From: Didymella arachidicola
Taxonomy: Eukaryota; Ascomycota; Dothideomycetes; Pleosporales; Didymellaceae
Assembly (NCBI GenBank): GCA_016630955.3
Contig: CM049986.1
Span: 930,001 to 994,000 of the forward strand
Reading direction: 5' to 3'
DNA length: 64,000 nucleotides
Program-made: the position numbers and the translations under genes
The notes under the pieces: generated by a model
The model's input: the letters and a program-made list of their open reading frames with translations, nothing else
What the model was told of the DNA's origin: nothing
Databases searched by the model: none
In this document: positions 55,282-64,000 of the stretch, one piece after another
Layout of the letters: every line of letters starts with the position of its first letter
Numbering within the stretch: position 1 is the first letter of the stretch

Positions 55282-57145
55282 ACGTACGTGTACAACGAGC
55301 GGGACAGTCAACGAGCGGGACACTTTTGCCAAGACCACACCAAAACTCACCCTATTATGGCCCAAAACACCACACTTTAGCCCTGCATAGGGTGAAACAA
55401 GCTGTAATATTACTTAGAGACCTCTTCTACAGCATTCTTGCACGTTCGCGCGTTGTGCCCACTCTCTCCGCACCGTCCACAGCGCCGTTGGGATAGTTCA
55501 CCTCCTTCAGCGCGCACCTGCTTCCTTGCCTTCTTACCATCACCACGCGCGCCAAACTCCTGTAGAGCAGCCAACCGCTGGCCTTCTTCGACTGCAAGGC
55601 TTCCCTCAGCTTGAATACGCTTTCTTTTGTGCGATTTACGTCGCGTGGCGGCTTCATTGGCTGCTCGAAGCTCAGCGTTCTCTTGTTGTGCTAAAACCAG
55701 CTTGTGCGCAACAATTGCTGCCCCCTTTGCGTAGTGCTCAAGCGCGCTTAGCACAGAGTTTGGTGAGCTGCCCTGCTGCTTCTTATACTTCTCTCGAATT
55801 AAAGTTAATTGCGACCCAAATTCTAGGGTATTGCTTAGCGTTTGCGACTGCTAGGGCTCGTTGTTTGTAGGGAGTGGTGGTGATGGAGTGCGCAGCTTCA
55901 CATCAAGGGTTGATATGACCCGTTCTGGGTCAAAAGGGACCAGTCCTGCGCCTTGGAACCCTCCCTGGATGTTGCTAGGGGCAATGGCTTTCTTGTGAGC
56001 CGCTTTAAAGCATGGCAGGAACTCCTGCTTTGTGATGTGGTTGATCCGGTTGCGCATGAGCTCATTGACCTCATCCCCATACGCCTTCTTCAGAGGGCCA
56101 AAACAACCCACGTCAAGTGGCTGCAGGAGGTGCGACGAGTGCGCAGGCATGCATAGGGTCATAATCTTCTGATCCTTGCAGTATTGCGTGAATTCTGCAG
56201 AGTTGTGGCTCCCATGACCGTCAATAATCAGCATGCGGGAGGTACTAAGAGTGCGCGCCTTTGTATGCCTGTTAAAGTGCTTCAACTAGTCAAAACCAAG
56301 CTCGTTGGTAGTCCAGCTGTTTTCAGAGATAGCAATAGTCCAATCTTGGGGCAGGTTGTCGTCCTTGTACCAGCTAGACTGGTGTTGGCGGGCTTTGAAG
56401 ATGATGTAGGGCGGAATGGCCCATCCTGTGGCATTGATGCCCTTAATGACTGTTACCCACTCCCGGTTGCCTGGCTGGACCTGCTTTGCTCGTCCTGGCT
56501 TCTCTGCATCTGTAACAACGACTCCAGTGGATATCTGGCCCATCATAAAGCCTGTCTCGTCGAAGTTGTACGTGTCGTCGTCCAGGATACCATACTTGGC
56601 TTTGATATTAGCTACTAGACTAAACCAGCCCTGTATGACCTCAGGATCCTCGCAGAGGGCTCGCTTGTAGCTGTACTTGCGATTGAAGACTGTTTTAAGC
56701 TCCTCCTGACGCGAAATAAACCTGCTGGCCCACCTTGGGCTAACAGGGGCCAAACCGCGCTCTTCCCGCAGAGAATTGGCGATATCAGCCACAACTTCAA
56801 GCCGGGGGGACTCTCCTTACGTGACCAGCTCAAGTATGCGCATAACAATCACTTGCTCCTCAGCGCTGGTTAGATTGTGTAAGTTAGCCATAGTATCAAC
56901 GCGTGAAGGTCGTCCAGCGCGTCGTTGGTGCAGTGTGCTTTTAGGCACGTCGTAGATAGCTGCAGCGCGTCGTACTAAGAGGTTCGCGTCTTGTTTAAGA
57001 GCTTGAAGCGCAAGCTGTATATGACGCTCTTTTGACGCGTTAAACTGTAGTTGTTGGGGAGGCATTAGTGTAGGAAGGGAGTTTTGGTGTGGTCTTGGCA
57101 AAAGTGTCCCGCTCGTTGACTGTCCCGCTCGTTGTACACGTACGT
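55282..57145 (-). mobile_element. E5: pogo-like transposon, same family as E4, inactivated, 1,864 bp
   Basis: TA at 55280-55281 and 57146-57147. Tips ACGTACGTGTACAACGAGCG with CAACGAGCGGGACA twice at a 16-bp period, matching at both ends. Same length as E4 and clearly homologous across its length, but the repeated tip motif differs from E4 (GGGACA against GGACC/GGGCC). Confidence 0.92.
55410..57065 (-). pseudogene. Transposase of E5, three stop codons
   Basis: From ATG 57065 (MPPQQLQFNA) with stops at 56819-56817 (after LELVT), 56288-56286 (after NELGFD) and 55853-55851 (after NNEP). The last two are Trp TGG to TAG when compared with E4; the first is a CGA-type Arg codon changed to TAA. No length-changing mutation was seen, so transitions alone inactivated it. 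Catalytic motifs YNFDETGFMMG, LIIDGHGSH and PLDVGCFGPLK and the knuckle CGRCGESGHNARTC persist. Confidence 0.9.
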
Positions 57146-57175
57146 TATTATAACTAGTATTAATAATCAAGTTTA

Positions 57176-59022
57176 ACGTACCTCACGGGCGAGCGAGCCA
57201 CTTTTGCCAAGCCCCCACCAAAGTACCCTCTCCACACCAATGCCTCAACAACAACCTATTATTGACGCATCTCAGGAAGCTCAGGTACAGCTTGCGCTTC
57301 AAGCTCTTAAACAAGACGCGAATCTCTCCCAGCGACGCGCTGCAGCTATCTACAGGGTGCCCCGAAGTACACTTAGCCATCGATACACTGGACGACCTTC
57401 ACGAGCTAATACTATGCCAAACTCACGAAGATTAGACGACCTAGAGGAGCAGGTGATTTTTAAGCACATAATTGAGCTAGACGAGCGAGGATTTGGCCCT
57501 CGGCTTGCAGATGTGGCTGCTATGGCCAATTCTCTGCGCGCTGAGCGTGGAATGGGCCATGTTGGCACAAACTGGCCCAGTACGTTTGTAAAGCGTCAAC
57601 CAGAGCTCAAAGTGAAGTTCAATCGCAAGTACGACTACAAGAGAGCCCTCTGCGAGGATTCTGGGCTTGTGCAGGGCTGGTTTAGCCTGGTAGCCAACAT
57701 TAAAGCCAAGTATGGCATCCAGGATGATGACACATACAATTTCGATGAGACAGGCTTCATGATGGGCCAGATATCTACTGGAGCAGTTGTTACAGCTTCA
57801 GAGAGACGAGGAAGACCAAAGACAGTCCAGGCAGGCAATCGGGAGTGAGCAACGGTCATACAGGGTGTGAATGCCAAAGGATGGGCTATTCCACCCTTTA
57901 TTATCTTCAAGGCGCGTCACCACCTCTCTGGCTGGTACAAAGAGGAAGACCTGCCCCAGGATTGGGTTATTGGAGTCTCTAGTAACGGCTGGACTACTAA
58001 TAAGCTTGGTTTAGAGTGGTTAAAGCACTTTGATGCCTATTCAAAGGAGCGTACTGTGGGTACACACCGTCTGCTGGTTATTGATGGCCATGAGAGCCAC
58101 AACTCGCTCCAATTCCAGCAATACTGCAAGGATAACAAGATTATTACCCTATGTATGCCTCCGCACTCATCACACCTCCTACAGCCACTGGATGTAGGCT
58201 GTTTTGCCCCTTTGAAGCAGGCGTATGGGCGCCAAGCCGAAATGCTTATGCGCAACCGGATCAGCCACATTACAAAGACTGAGTTCCTGCCATGCTTCAA
58301 GGCAGCCTATAATGCAGTGTTTACTACTAGCAACATCCAAGGAGGGTTCCGAGGTGCTGGATTGGTTCCTTATGACCCAGAACGGGTCATAATGGCCCTT
58401 GATGTGAAACTGCGCACTCCATCACCACCACTCCCCACCAACAACGAGCCCTGGCAGTCGCAAACCCCAAGCAATACCTTGGAATTTAGGTCGCAATCAA
58501 CTCTGATTCGAGAGAAGTATAAGAAGCAGCAGGGTAGCTCACCAAACTCTGTGCTCAGCGCGCTTGAGCACTACGCAATGGGGGGAGCTATTTTATCGCA
58601 CAAGCTGGTTTTGGCACAACAGGAGATTAGTGAGCTTCGAGCAGCCAATAAGGCTACTACGCGACGAAAATCACACAAAAGGAAGCGGGTACAGAAGGAA
58701 GGGACACTACTAGTTAAAGATGGGCAGCGACTAGCAGCCCTGAAGGAGTTTGTGGCGCGTAGTGATAGAAAGAGGGCAAAGAAGCAGGTGCGTGGTCAAG
58801 AGGGTGAGCCAACCCAAAGGCGCTGTGGAAGGTGCAATCAGACAGGGCACAACGCGCGAAGTGTAAGCAAGATGTAGAAGAGGTCTCTGAATAATATTCT
58901 AGGCCGCGCAGCACCTTGCAGGGCCAGAGTGTGGTGTTTTGGGCCATAATGGGTCAGGTTTTGGTGGGGTCTTGGCAAAAGTGATCAGCTCGCCCGTTGA
59001 TCAGCTCGCCCGTGGGGTACGT
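57176..59022 (+). mobile_element. E7: pogo-like transposon with unlike ends, 1,847 bp
   Basis: TA at 57174-57175 and 59023-59024. The left tip is ACGTACCTCACGGGCGAGCG with one GGGCGAGCGAGCCA motif (the M1 type). The right tip read inward is ACGTACCCCACGGGCGAGCT with ACGGGCGAGCTGATCA twice at a 16-bp period. Both then continue into CTTTTGCCAAG. Ends of two sequence types on one element suggest exchange or loss of a repeat unit. Confidence 0.88.
57240..58894 (+). pseudogene. Transposase of E7, one stop and one frameshift
   Basis: ATG 57240 (MPQQQPIIDA). The frame stops at TGA 57846-57848 where relatives have Trp (NREW). Coding resumes in the same frame from 57849 to near 58860, where one base is missing inside the zinc knuckle (GHNAR then out of frame). 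The original frame would end at TAA 58892-58894. All three catalytic Asp motifs are intact. Related to E4/E5, more distant than they are from each other. Confidence 0.88.
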
Positions 59023-59048
59023 TAAACTTAGTAAGATTTAAGTAGCTA

Positions 59049-60881
59049 ACGTGTTCCACCACCAAGTGGGCCACACCAGCAACCGGGCCACCCCACCACA
59101 GCTGACGCGACGCTCTACACGATAGCAACAATGCCACAACCACAACGCCCTCTGTCGCCTCAAAGACAAGGTAGATGTCTTCTTGCTACTTAAGCGCTTC
59201 AGTTAAAGCAAGTACAAAGCCAGCGTTTGGCGTCGCGGCTATATTCTGTCCCTTGTACGACTCTTCAACGGCGGCTTCAAGGTATCCGCCCTAAACACGA
59301 GACTACGCTACACAATCGAAAGCTATCTTCTACTGAGGAGCAGTCTCTTGTACAATGGATCCTAGACCTCGACCGACGAGGCTTTCCACCCCAGGTTATC
59401 GACGTACGACGAATGGCAGACGCTCTACTCGCTAGCCGCGGCCAAGATCCTCCTCCTCCACCTGTAGGCAAGAACTGGGTGTCGCGCTTTGTCAACAGCC
59501 AGTCTGAGCTACAGACAAAGTGGAATAGGAAGTTCCACAGTCAGCGCGCTTGCTGCGAGGATCCTGTCGCTATCGCAGCGTGGTTCAAGCTCGTAGAGGA
59601 GACGCGGCAGACCTATGGGATACTAGACGCAGACACGTACAACTTTGATGAGACTGGCTTTATGATGGGCGTCGCAGCGACGTCTAAAGTAGTCACGAGC
59701 TCAGATACAGCAGGTCGCGCTACTGTTATACAGCCAGGTAATAGAGACTGGGTCACGACGATTGAGTGTATCAACGCGTCTGGCTGGTGTCTTCCACCGT
59801 TCGTGATCCTGTCTGGTAAGCAGCACCAGGCTAGCTGGTACCACCACATCCCTATAGACTGGGTACTTGCTGTATCAAACAATGGCTGGACAACTGATCA
59901 GCTTGGTGTTGAGTGGATAAAGCACTTTAATAGATATACAGCGCCTCGTACGCATGGAGTCTACCGGCTTCTTATCCTAGATGGCCATAGCAGCCACGCT
60001 ACGCCTGAGTTCGACCAGTTCTGTACAGAGAACAAGATTATCACTCTCTGCATGCCAGCTCATACCTCTCATCTCCTCCAGCCACTTGATGTGAGCTGCT
60101 TCGCGCCGCTCAAGCGTGCGTACGGTCACGAGATCCAGGAGCTCGCCCGCCAAGGCGTCTACCACGTTGACAAGATAGACTTCCTCACGACCTATACACG
60201 GATCCGGCCAGCAGTATTCACGCAGCAGAACATCCAGGCTGGCTTCCAGGCAACTGGGCTTATCCCTCCCTGTCCAGATCGTGTCCTATCGTCGCTTACC
60301 GTCGTCCGGACGCCGTCTCCACCAGCGACTACAGCAGACAACAACGTCGCGTGGACAGCAGAAACGCTGCGTACAGTAGCGCAGCTTCAGCAGCAGGCTC
60401 GTTACGTACAGGACCTACTTCGTCGCCAGTCACAGAGCCCAACAAGCCAAGCTATCCGCCAGCTTGTTAAAGGTTGTCAGCTTGCAATGAATTCAGCGAC
60501 TATACTCGCAGAGGAGAATAGAAAGCTTCGTACGGCTAGTCAGCGCCAGCGACGTAGAACAGACCAGCGGCGTCAGTATATAGCTCGTGGAGGAGTGCTA
60601 CAGGCTCAGCAAGGCCAGCAGCTTGCTGCAGAGGCAGAGAGGGTGGTCGCGGAGGTTGAACAAGCTCTAGCTACTCAAGGACGTCGGCGCGCACCACCAA
60701 CGTGCAGCAAGTGTCACATTCAAGGACATACGCGGACTCAATGCAGATAGTAATAGACTAGCTATCTCTAAAATCACATACTATTATCCTGTGTTGTTGT
60801 AGAGCTATCGCGTAAAGAGTCGCGTTGGGTTGGGTGGGGTGCCCAGCTTACTGATCTGCCCAGCTTACTGATCCAACACGT
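59049..60881 (+). mobile_element. E8: pogo-like transposon, 1,833 bp
   Basis: TA at 59047-59048 and 60882-60883 (the latter shared with E9). Left tip ACGTGTTCCACCACCAAGTG; right tip read inward ACGTGTTGGATCAGTAAGCT with GATCAGTAAGCTGGGCA twice at a 17-bp period. The two tips share only a skeleton (ACGTGTT, AAG, GGGC, CCCCACC). The same tip pair occurs in E9. Confidence 0.9.
59131..60750 (+). pseudogene. Transposase of E8, early stop at codon 21
   Basis: ATG 59131 (MPQPQRPLSP) is followed by TAA at 59191-59193, where E9 reads through. The remainder, in the same frame from 59194 to 60750, is uninterrupted: HTH, YNFDETGFMMG, LLILDGHSSH, LLQPLDVSCFAPLK (DD35D) and knuckle CSKCHIQGHTRTQC. It may be dead, or translated from a later start without the first part of the N-terminal HTH. 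Confidence 0.85.
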
Positions 60882-60883
60882 TA

Positions 60884-62716
60884 ACGTGTTCCACCACCAA
60901 GTGGGCCACACCAGCAACCGGGCCACCCCACCACAGCTGACGCGATGCTCAACGCGATAGCCCCACAACAACACAAGATAATAGAGTCGTAGTTTATAAT
61001 AAAGCAGGCTATAACTGTCTACATTGAGTCCTTGAGTGTCCTTGAACGTGACACTTGGTACACGTTGGTGGTGCGCGCTTACGTCCTGGAGTAGCCTGAG
61101 CTTGTTCTACCTCTGCGACCACCCTTTCTGCCTCTACAGCGAGCTGCTGGCCTTGCTGAGCCTGTAGCGCCCCTCCACGAGCTATATACTGACGCTGCTG
61201 ATTTCTTCTATGTTGCTGGCGCTGACTAGCCGTACGAAGCTTCCTATTCTCCTCTGCGAGTATAGTGGCTGAGTTCATAGCAAGCTGGCATCCTTTAACA
61301 AGCTGGCGGATAGCTTGGCTTGTTGGGCTCTGCGACTGGCGACGAAGCAGGTCCTGTACATGTCGAGCCTGCTGCTCAAGCTGCGCTATCGTACGTGGCG
61401 TCTCTGCAGTCCATGCGACGCTATTGTCTGTTGTTGTCGCTGGTGGAGACGGCGTCCGGACGACAGTAAGCGACGATAGGACACGATCTGGACAGGGAGG
61501 GATAAGCCCAGTTGCCTGGAAGCCAGCCTGGATGTTCTGCTGCGTGAATACTGCTGGCCGGATCCGTGTATAGGTCGTGAGGAAGTCTATCTTGTCAACG
61601 TGGTAGACGCCTTGGCGGGCGAGCTCCTGGATCTCGTGACCGTACGCTCGCTTAAGAGGAGAGAAGCAGCTCACATCAAGTGGCTGGAGGAGATGAGAGG
61701 TATGAGCTGGCATGCAGAGAGTGATAATCTTGTTCTCTATGCAGAACTGGTCGAACTCAGGCGTAGCGTGGCTGCTATGGCCATCTAGGATAAGAAGCCG
61801 GTAGACTCCATGCGTACGAGACGCTGTATGTCTGTCAAAGTGCTTTACCCACTCTACACCAAGCTCATCTGTCGTCCAGCCGTTGTCTGATATAGCGACT
61901 ACCCAGTCTGGCGGGAGGTGTTGATACCAGCTAGCCTGGTGGAGCTTACCAGACAGGATCACGAATGGTGGGAGACACCAGCCAGACGCGTTGATACACT
62001 CAATCGTCGTGACCCAGTCTCTATTACCTGGCTGCACGACAGTAGCTCGACCTACTGTGTCTGAGCTTGTGACAACCTTAGAGGTAGCAGCGACGCCCAT
62101 CATGAAGCCAGTCTCGTCAAAGTTGTAGGTATCAATATCCTGTATGCCGTACGCCTGGCGCGTCTCCTCAACAAGCTTAAACCACGCTGCGATAGCAATA
62201 GGATCCTCACAGCGAGCGCGCTGGCTGTGGAACTTCCTATTCCACTTTGTCTGGAGCTCAGACTGGCTGTTTACAAAGCGCGATACCCATTTCTGGCCAA
62301 CAGGTTGTGGAGGCGGATCTTGGCCCCGCGCAGCGAGAAGAGCGTCTGCCATTCGTCGTACGTCGATGATCTGGGGCGGAAAGCCTCGTCGATCAAGGTC
62401 TAGGATCCATTTTACAAGGGACTGCTCTTCAATAGGTAGTAGCTTACGGTTGACAGATGCTGTCTCTGATCGTGGCTGGGTACCACGGATACGCGTGTGT
62501 AGTGTAGATTGCGGTACATGAAAGGCTCTTGCGAGGGCGCGGATAGACTGAGTTGGATTAATACGATAGGATGCTATAGCAAGGCTTATCCTGCCTTTAC
62601 AAGAAGTTGATTTAGGACATTGTTGTTGCGGCATTGTGGTTGTTGTGTAGAGAGTTGCGTCGGGTTTGGTGGGGTGCCCAGCTTACTGATCTGCCCAGCT
62701 TACTGATCCAAGACGT
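60884..62716 (-). mobile_element. E9: intact pogo-like transposon, 1,833 bp
   Basis: TA at 60882-60883 (shared with E8) and 62717-62718. The left tip is identical to the E8 left tip for about 65 bp (through CAGCTGACGCGA). The right tip matches E8's right tip except GACGT for CACGT at the very end. The gene, however, runs on the - strand, so the interior is inverted relative to the tips when compared with E8. Confidence 0.9.
61009..62634 (-). CDS. Transposase of E9
   Basis: 541 residues from ATG 62634 (MPQQQCPKST). HTH (SIRALARAFHVPQSTLHTRI), second CENP-B-like HTH, and a catalytic core with YNFDETGFMMG, LLILDGHSSH and LLQPLDVSCFSPLK with 35 residues between the second and third Asp. Gln-rich basic helix; C-terminal knuckle CTKCHVQGHSRTQC only four residues from the end. 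Uninterrupted. Distinct subfamily from E1, E2 and E4 (VSCF instead of VGCF, DGHSSH instead of DGHESH). Confidence 0.92.
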   Translation of the reverse strand: MPQQQCPKSTSCKGRISLAIASYRINPTQSIRALARAFHVPQSTLHTRIRGTQPRSETASVNRKLLPIEEQSLVKWILDLDRRGFPPQIIDVRRMADALLAARGQDPPPQPVGQKWVSRFVNSQSELQTKWNRKFHSQRARCEDPIAIAAWFKLVEETRQAYGIQDIDTYNFDETGFMMGVAATSKVVTSSDTVGRATVVQPGNRDWVTTIECINASGWCLPPFVILSGKLHQASWYQHLPPDWVVAISDNGWTTDELGVEWVKHFDRHTASRTHGVYRLLILDGHSSHATPEFDQFCIENKIITLCMPAHTSHLLQPLDVSCFSPLKRAYGHEIQELARQGVYHVDKIDFLTTYTRIRPAVFTQQNIQAGFQATGLIPPCPDRVLSSLTVVRTPSPPATTTDNSVAWTAETPRTIAQLEQQARHVQDLLRRQSQSPTSQAIRQLVKGCQLAMNSATILAEENRKLRTASQRQQHRRNQQRQYIARGGALQAQQGQQLAVEAERVVAEVEQAQATPGRKRAPPTCTKCHVQGHSRTQCRQL

Positions 62717-62997
62717 TAGCTAATAAGCTAGCTGCTAGACTTTGCTAGAGGTTGCTACTGTGCGCTAGAGTTTAAAACAGTTAGCGGAGCGTCTAAGGAT
62801 AAGATAACAGCCTAGGCCGAGTTAGGTCCGGACGAATTGGGCAATGCGCACTCCACACAACGTAGCGCAAGGTCTCGTCAAAAGAAACTAGATTCTGTGG
62901 ATGTCTTATGCATATAAATAGGATACAACGCTGAGTCTGTTAAACACATGCTGTGCTGCTCGATGCACCGTCCTTCGCAGGATCACTTGCGAGTAAA

Positions 62998-64000
62998 TCA
63001 CCGTGTCTTGCGCTGGTGCGTCTCGTCTAATTCCGCGATTTCGTCCAATAGCTGGCAGGTCTCCGTGGGGTTTGCGATCCACGCCGTCGTGCAAGCCAGA
63101 CGTGCCTTGAAGTCGTTTGCGCCAGCACTGAGAAACTGGTCTCCAACGTGCAGAGTCTTCGAACCCTCGATGGAGCCAAAGATCCTTTGGCATGCCAGAA
63201 CACCCCAGCTCTTGTCTCCAATATCCACGAATACATCATTGCCACCTGGTAGAATTGTCAGTACGAATCTCATAAGACATGTGGAGCCACAAACCGTTGA
63301 AGGCGCAGAATGGCAGTCGTTGTCCAACCTCAGATATGTCCTAGACGTGTCAGCAGATCTCCTGTCGTGGTCGAGGTTCAAAGCTTACAAGAACTTTTTG
63401 TACGATCAAGACCATCTCTTCCAAGGTTTCTCGACAGAAACGGTCACCGTTCTTCGGTATAATGCCTACTGCCCTCTCTTTGCGCACAATCTCAGCATTC
63501 ATCCTCATGTTCTTGATTGTGTCTCTCAAAGATGCTTCTGCAATGTCAAGGAGTTCTGCAACATCGGCATCCGACCACAACAGCATCTCCTTAAGCACCC
63601 ACTCCTCCCGCGGAACAAATTTCAGCAGGTCCGGGCTGTTTTCATCGAACTTGAAGCAGAAGCTGCTTTCGCCGCCCATGATCATGAATCCTTGTTTCGA
63701 CTCGAGTGGCAAGTCAGACTCTTGGATGGCGTGTAATAGCCCGAATAGACGCCCGTAGTATCGGCTGGCTTCTGTGTACCCTGCCGCCGTTACGATGCCT
63801 ATCCTGGAGCCTCTTCGCATGAGCTGCAGGATCTTGGGAATAATGGGATTTTCGGGAAGAAGGTTCATTCCGTCATCGTACAACGTGACATCTCCATCGA
63901 AGGTCACAAGCTCGATAGGACCAGTGCGGACGAGGCTCATGATCTGAGCCGTGTTCAAGACAAGACGTACGTCGTTGAAGGAAGGTGGTACAAAGCGCCG
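62998..64000 (-). CDS. ISN1: IMP-specific 5'-nucleotidase (5' part beyond the window)
   Basis: Exons on the - strand: beyond 64000 down to 63389, 63340-63295 and 63245-62998; 334 visible residues. The visible part starts RRFVPPSFNDVRLVLNTAQI and includes the HAD-type catalytic motif FDGDVTLYDDG (DxDxT), then IGIVTAAGYTEA, RLPFCAFNGGNDVFVDIGDK and VLACQRIFG, ending LDETHQRKTR. ISN1 hydrolyses IMP to inosine in purine turnover and is a fungal-type cytosolic enzyme. The middle exon is only 46 nt; both introns are read confidently because splicing joins the conserved AFNGGNDVF. It lies 281 bp from the end of transposon E9. Confidence 0.93.

Noticed and set aside
62948..63736. 262-codon + strand frame opposite ISN1
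   Set aside because: Exact shadow of the conserved ISN1 exons on the - strand, running through its introns.

Overview
This is genomic DNA of a filamentous ascomycete. Genes carry short (about 45-55 nt, one 91 nt) GT-AG introns, and the proteins are fungal types: F-BAR/SH3 Cdc15-Imp2-like, NDC80, fungal-specific transcription factor, LaeA-like methyltransferase, ISN1 nucleotidase. Intron size, gene types and pogo/Fot1-like DD35D transposons resembling those known from Dothideomycetes suggest Pleosporales. That placement is an inference; genus cannot be read from the sequence.

Layout. 1-2,456: 3' part of an F-BAR/SH3 cytokinesis-type gene. 2,457-9,550: gene-poor DNA with the wreck of an MFS transporter. 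9,551-10,889: Ran1/Pat1-type kinase. 10,890-14,891: no convincing gene. 14,892-35,357: dense housekeeping block: a candidate nuclear/kinetochore protein, an OXLD1-like mitochondrial protein, DPM3, an SmgGDS-like armadillo protein, a metallothionein-like peptide, AP-2 alpha, a NADAR protein, a transcription factor with a half zinc cluster, a conserved nuclear protein with SAP-like helices, and a membrane-anchored protein. 35,790-35,874: intron-containing tRNA-Val(AAC). 36,033-39,723: two intact DD35D transposons abutting at one shared TA. 39,978-43,924: a divergent P450/methyltransferase pair. 44,130-47,882: NDC80 and a disordered proline-rich protein. 48,315-62,717: a 14-kb nest of mobile elements. 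62,998-64,000: 3' part of ISN1.

The transposons are the most unusual part. Eight near-full-length pogo-like elements (called E1-E5 and E7-E9; four with intact transposase), one truncated copy (E6), short non-autonomous elements (M1, M2, N) and two solo LTRs of one retrotransposon family are present. Every DNA element is flanked by TA, nearly all begin with ACGT, and each terminal inverted repeat carries a family-specific motif repeated at a 16-17 bp period. The motif differs between families but the arrangement does not. Intact copies sit beside copies inactivated mostly by CpA-to-TpA type changes, and insertions can be ordered by nesting. Two adjacent elements (E8, E9) have the same pair of tips but oppositely oriented interiors.

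Housekeeping genes are mostly compact, convergent or divergent neighbours with no sign of operon-like co-regulation. The P450 and methyltransferase are the only pair suggestive of a small metabolic locus. Exon boundaries given below were chosen by reading frame, GT-AG sites and family conservation, and were not checked against transcripts.
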